Below are positions 62,263 through 64,000 of a stretch of DNA of 64,000 nucleotides, in pieces. Both the position numbers and the translations under genes were made by a program. The first letter of the stretch is position 1; each line of letters opens with the position of its first letter. The notes under the pieces were generated by a model that did not search any database, was not told the DNA's origin, and was given only the letters and a program-made list of their open reading frames with translations. The DNA comes from Lepturacanthus savala (taxonomy: Eukaryota; Chordata; Actinopteri; Scombriformes; Trichiuridae): NCBI GenBank assembly GCA_030544235.1, contig CM060468.1:10446258-10510257 (forward strand). The letters run 5' to 3'.

Positions 62263-63745
62263 TAAGTGTGTCAAACATGCAAAAAAATCGCAATCGTAAA
62301 AGAAATCAAACACTTTTTTTCCACACCACTCTTAATAGAGCGGCTCCATTCCACGATATAGTTTCGTCACTGTTGCTGCAACCCTTCTTCCAGCAGCTAC
62401 GGGTAATCCACAGGTATTACGCTAATAACCACTTGCCAGTTGTAGATGTGGGATTGCATTTGCTTGCATTGATTTTCTGCATACACACAGAGTAGTGGGT
62501 GGACTTTTTCAAGTGGTTCCCACTGTTGTCCTGAGTATTTATATGAGGATATGGAACTAAACAGACTGGTCAAAGAAGACACTCAATCAGCCTCCTGCAC
62601 TTCTGAATTGTTACTCAATCACAGATATTCTGCTGGGTACTTTTATTCTAATAGCCCATCTACTCTGTCGACATTTATCAGAATTAAACAAGTTTTAGGT
62701 TAAGTAATTCCATGGCCCCTAATAAAACATCATATTCACATCCTCCTTTACATTTTGTGGTGCACAACTCAGTTATTTTTTTTTCTATATTGTCATTTCT
62801 ATTCCTTTATTGGATAGCTACAGTTGGCATATGACAAAAAGGGATACAGAGTGACATTGAATGACACGCAATGCAAGTCTCCTGCTGGAATCAAACTGTG
62901 GATTAAATGGGGCGGCCACAAGGAAAGATATCTCTTCCACAGCATATACAAATGTTTCTCTCAATTATTAAGTATTCAACCTGAAACCATAACTGTCTTT
63001 CATGTCACTGCAGTTGCATATTATATTATTATTGTGGCTATGTCTGTCCAAATTTTTTACAAAAGCACAAATCACAGTAGCTTTACTAGTACTTCTCAGA
63101 CTATGACCTTAATTAAACACATCAGAAATAGTGTTTAGATGTTTTGTTTTTTTCTAGTTAAATGCTGGTCACTTCCATCTTGCCTCATTTTTTTTTTCTC
63201 ATATTCATCCGCTTCCCTTTGATTTTGTCTCCTCACTCTAATTCCCTTGCTCTTCGAGGGGTCCTAGAACACGTGTCTGGACCCTGTGGAGCGGTCCTGA
63301 CAGCTCAGCAATTAGGCATGATAATGCTGATGCTGGTGGAAACCTCATCCTGTCCGGCCTTGACACCGGTAGTGAAAATATGATGACACGCTATAACCTG
63401 CGTTCCTATCAACGGCGTCACATCAAAGTGACACAGATGCGAGAGAGACACGTTTCCATACTGTGCTGGAAGGTTGTTTACAAGTCACCTCTGCAGTCTC
63501 TAGAGGGTGAGATGTTAAAAAGATTTAGCACAGGGTGCTCCGATACAAATGCCATAACAAGCACACAATTGGTTTTGATAGAGCATACCAGCTCATAAGA
63601 AGGGCTGCTGTATAAATACTATAGCTCATGCCAAATGTATTTTTTTAATAAAATTCCTGCCCTTAGCTGCAAAGATGCATCAAAAGCAGAGGCGGGAAAT
63701 GCATTAACAGCAACATCAGAGGGGTTGGACTCATTTTGTATGTGT
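62263..63745. other. presumed intron, no exon recognised
   Basis: AT-rich, with no GH31 or trefoil pattern in any frame. The 104-codon plus-strand frame at 62824-63138 shows no family pattern. Confidence 0.45.
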
Positions 63746-63749
63746 GTGT

Positions 63750-63845
63750 TCGGGGCTGGTCGATCATGGAAAAAAATCATTATCACGATTATTTGGGTCA
63801 ATAATGAAATCACAATTATACAAACGGTTATTTTTTTTACAGTTA
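63750..63845. repeat. fish-type dispersed repeat fragment
   Basis: GGGGCTGGTCGATCATGGAA, then AATCATTATCACGATTATTT and GGGTCAATAATGAAATCACA. This string order (gctg-tcgat-atggaaaaaatcat-atcacgatta) is a common teleost interspersed repeat end. Confidence 0.55.
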
Positions 63846-63925
63846 CACATTGCATTTATTCAGCATGAGTGATGTGCTTTTGTTTGAGATGTTAAACGGT
63901 TTATTTTGTACCACATAGAGATCAA

Positions 63926-63948
63926 TATATATATATATATATATATAT
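63926..63948. repeat. (TA)n microsatellite
   Basis: About 11-12 TA units near the right edge. Confidence 0.85.
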
Positions 63949-64000
63949 AATAAAAATATATACGTAATATATAAATGACATGTGGTGTAACCCTTGAAAT

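Noticed and set aside
59724..64000. Missing 5' glucosidase exons (trefoil domain, start of second module)
   Set aside because: I searched the minus strand for GFGE, WGMFSRD-like and Cys-rich trefoil patterns and saw none; these exons lie beyond the window or are too diverged to read by eye.

Overview
The window is teleost-type vertebrate nuclear DNA. It is AT-rich and full of microsatellites (CA/TG, TA, CT/GA), and it carries fish-typical dispersed repeats: tRNA-promoter-bearing short repeats, a Tc1-type inverted-repeat element, L2- and RTE-like LINE fragments, a TTAA-flanked piggyBac-like element and other inverted-repeat elements. There is no operon structure, CRISPR array or prokaryotic gene organisation.

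One gene can be read with confidence. The minus strand from 59723 down to 37702 holds 20 coding exons with canonical GT-AG boundaries and fully consistent phases. Joined, they give 693 codons plus a TGA stop. The product is the C-terminal part of an intestinal-type family GH31 alpha-glucosidase of the maltase-glucoamylase / sucrase-isomaltase group. The GH31 nucleophile motif (WIDMNE) and acid/base motif (HWLGDN) both lie in this part and are intact. The 5' exons (membrane anchor, first GH31 module, trefoil domains and the start of the second module) lie beyond the right edge. The last 4.3 kb of the window reads as intron.

Layout: 1-37700 has no gene I can support. It holds mobile-element remnants (about 1060-1370, 4808-5174, 6126-7330, 9867-10333, 13044-13505, 15290-15515, 23940-24440), three plus-strand and one minus-strand copy of a short tRNA-type repeat between 27.0 and 35.6 kb, a cluster of local segmental duplications (27-30 kb), several polypyrimidine and microsatellite tracts, and stretches of complex non-repetitive sequence (15.6-17.2, 19.0-19.2, 30.3-31.2, 31.6-32.9 kb) that look like candidate conserved non-coding elements. 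37702-59723 is the glucosidase gene. Its introns carry a fifth tRNA-type repeat copy ending 23 bp from a splice donor, a piggyBac-like element, a 165-bp-arm near-perfect inverted repeat, a 58-bp near-perfect palindrome and a 124-bp TG tract with a CGTG extension. 59724-64000 is intron with further repeats, including an inverted-terminus element at 61412-62262.

I found no clear undescribed biological system. The most unusual structures are the long recent inverted repeat with a reverse-transcriptase scrap in its loop (49064-49479) and the palindrome cluster at 54301-54387, both inside glucosidase introns.
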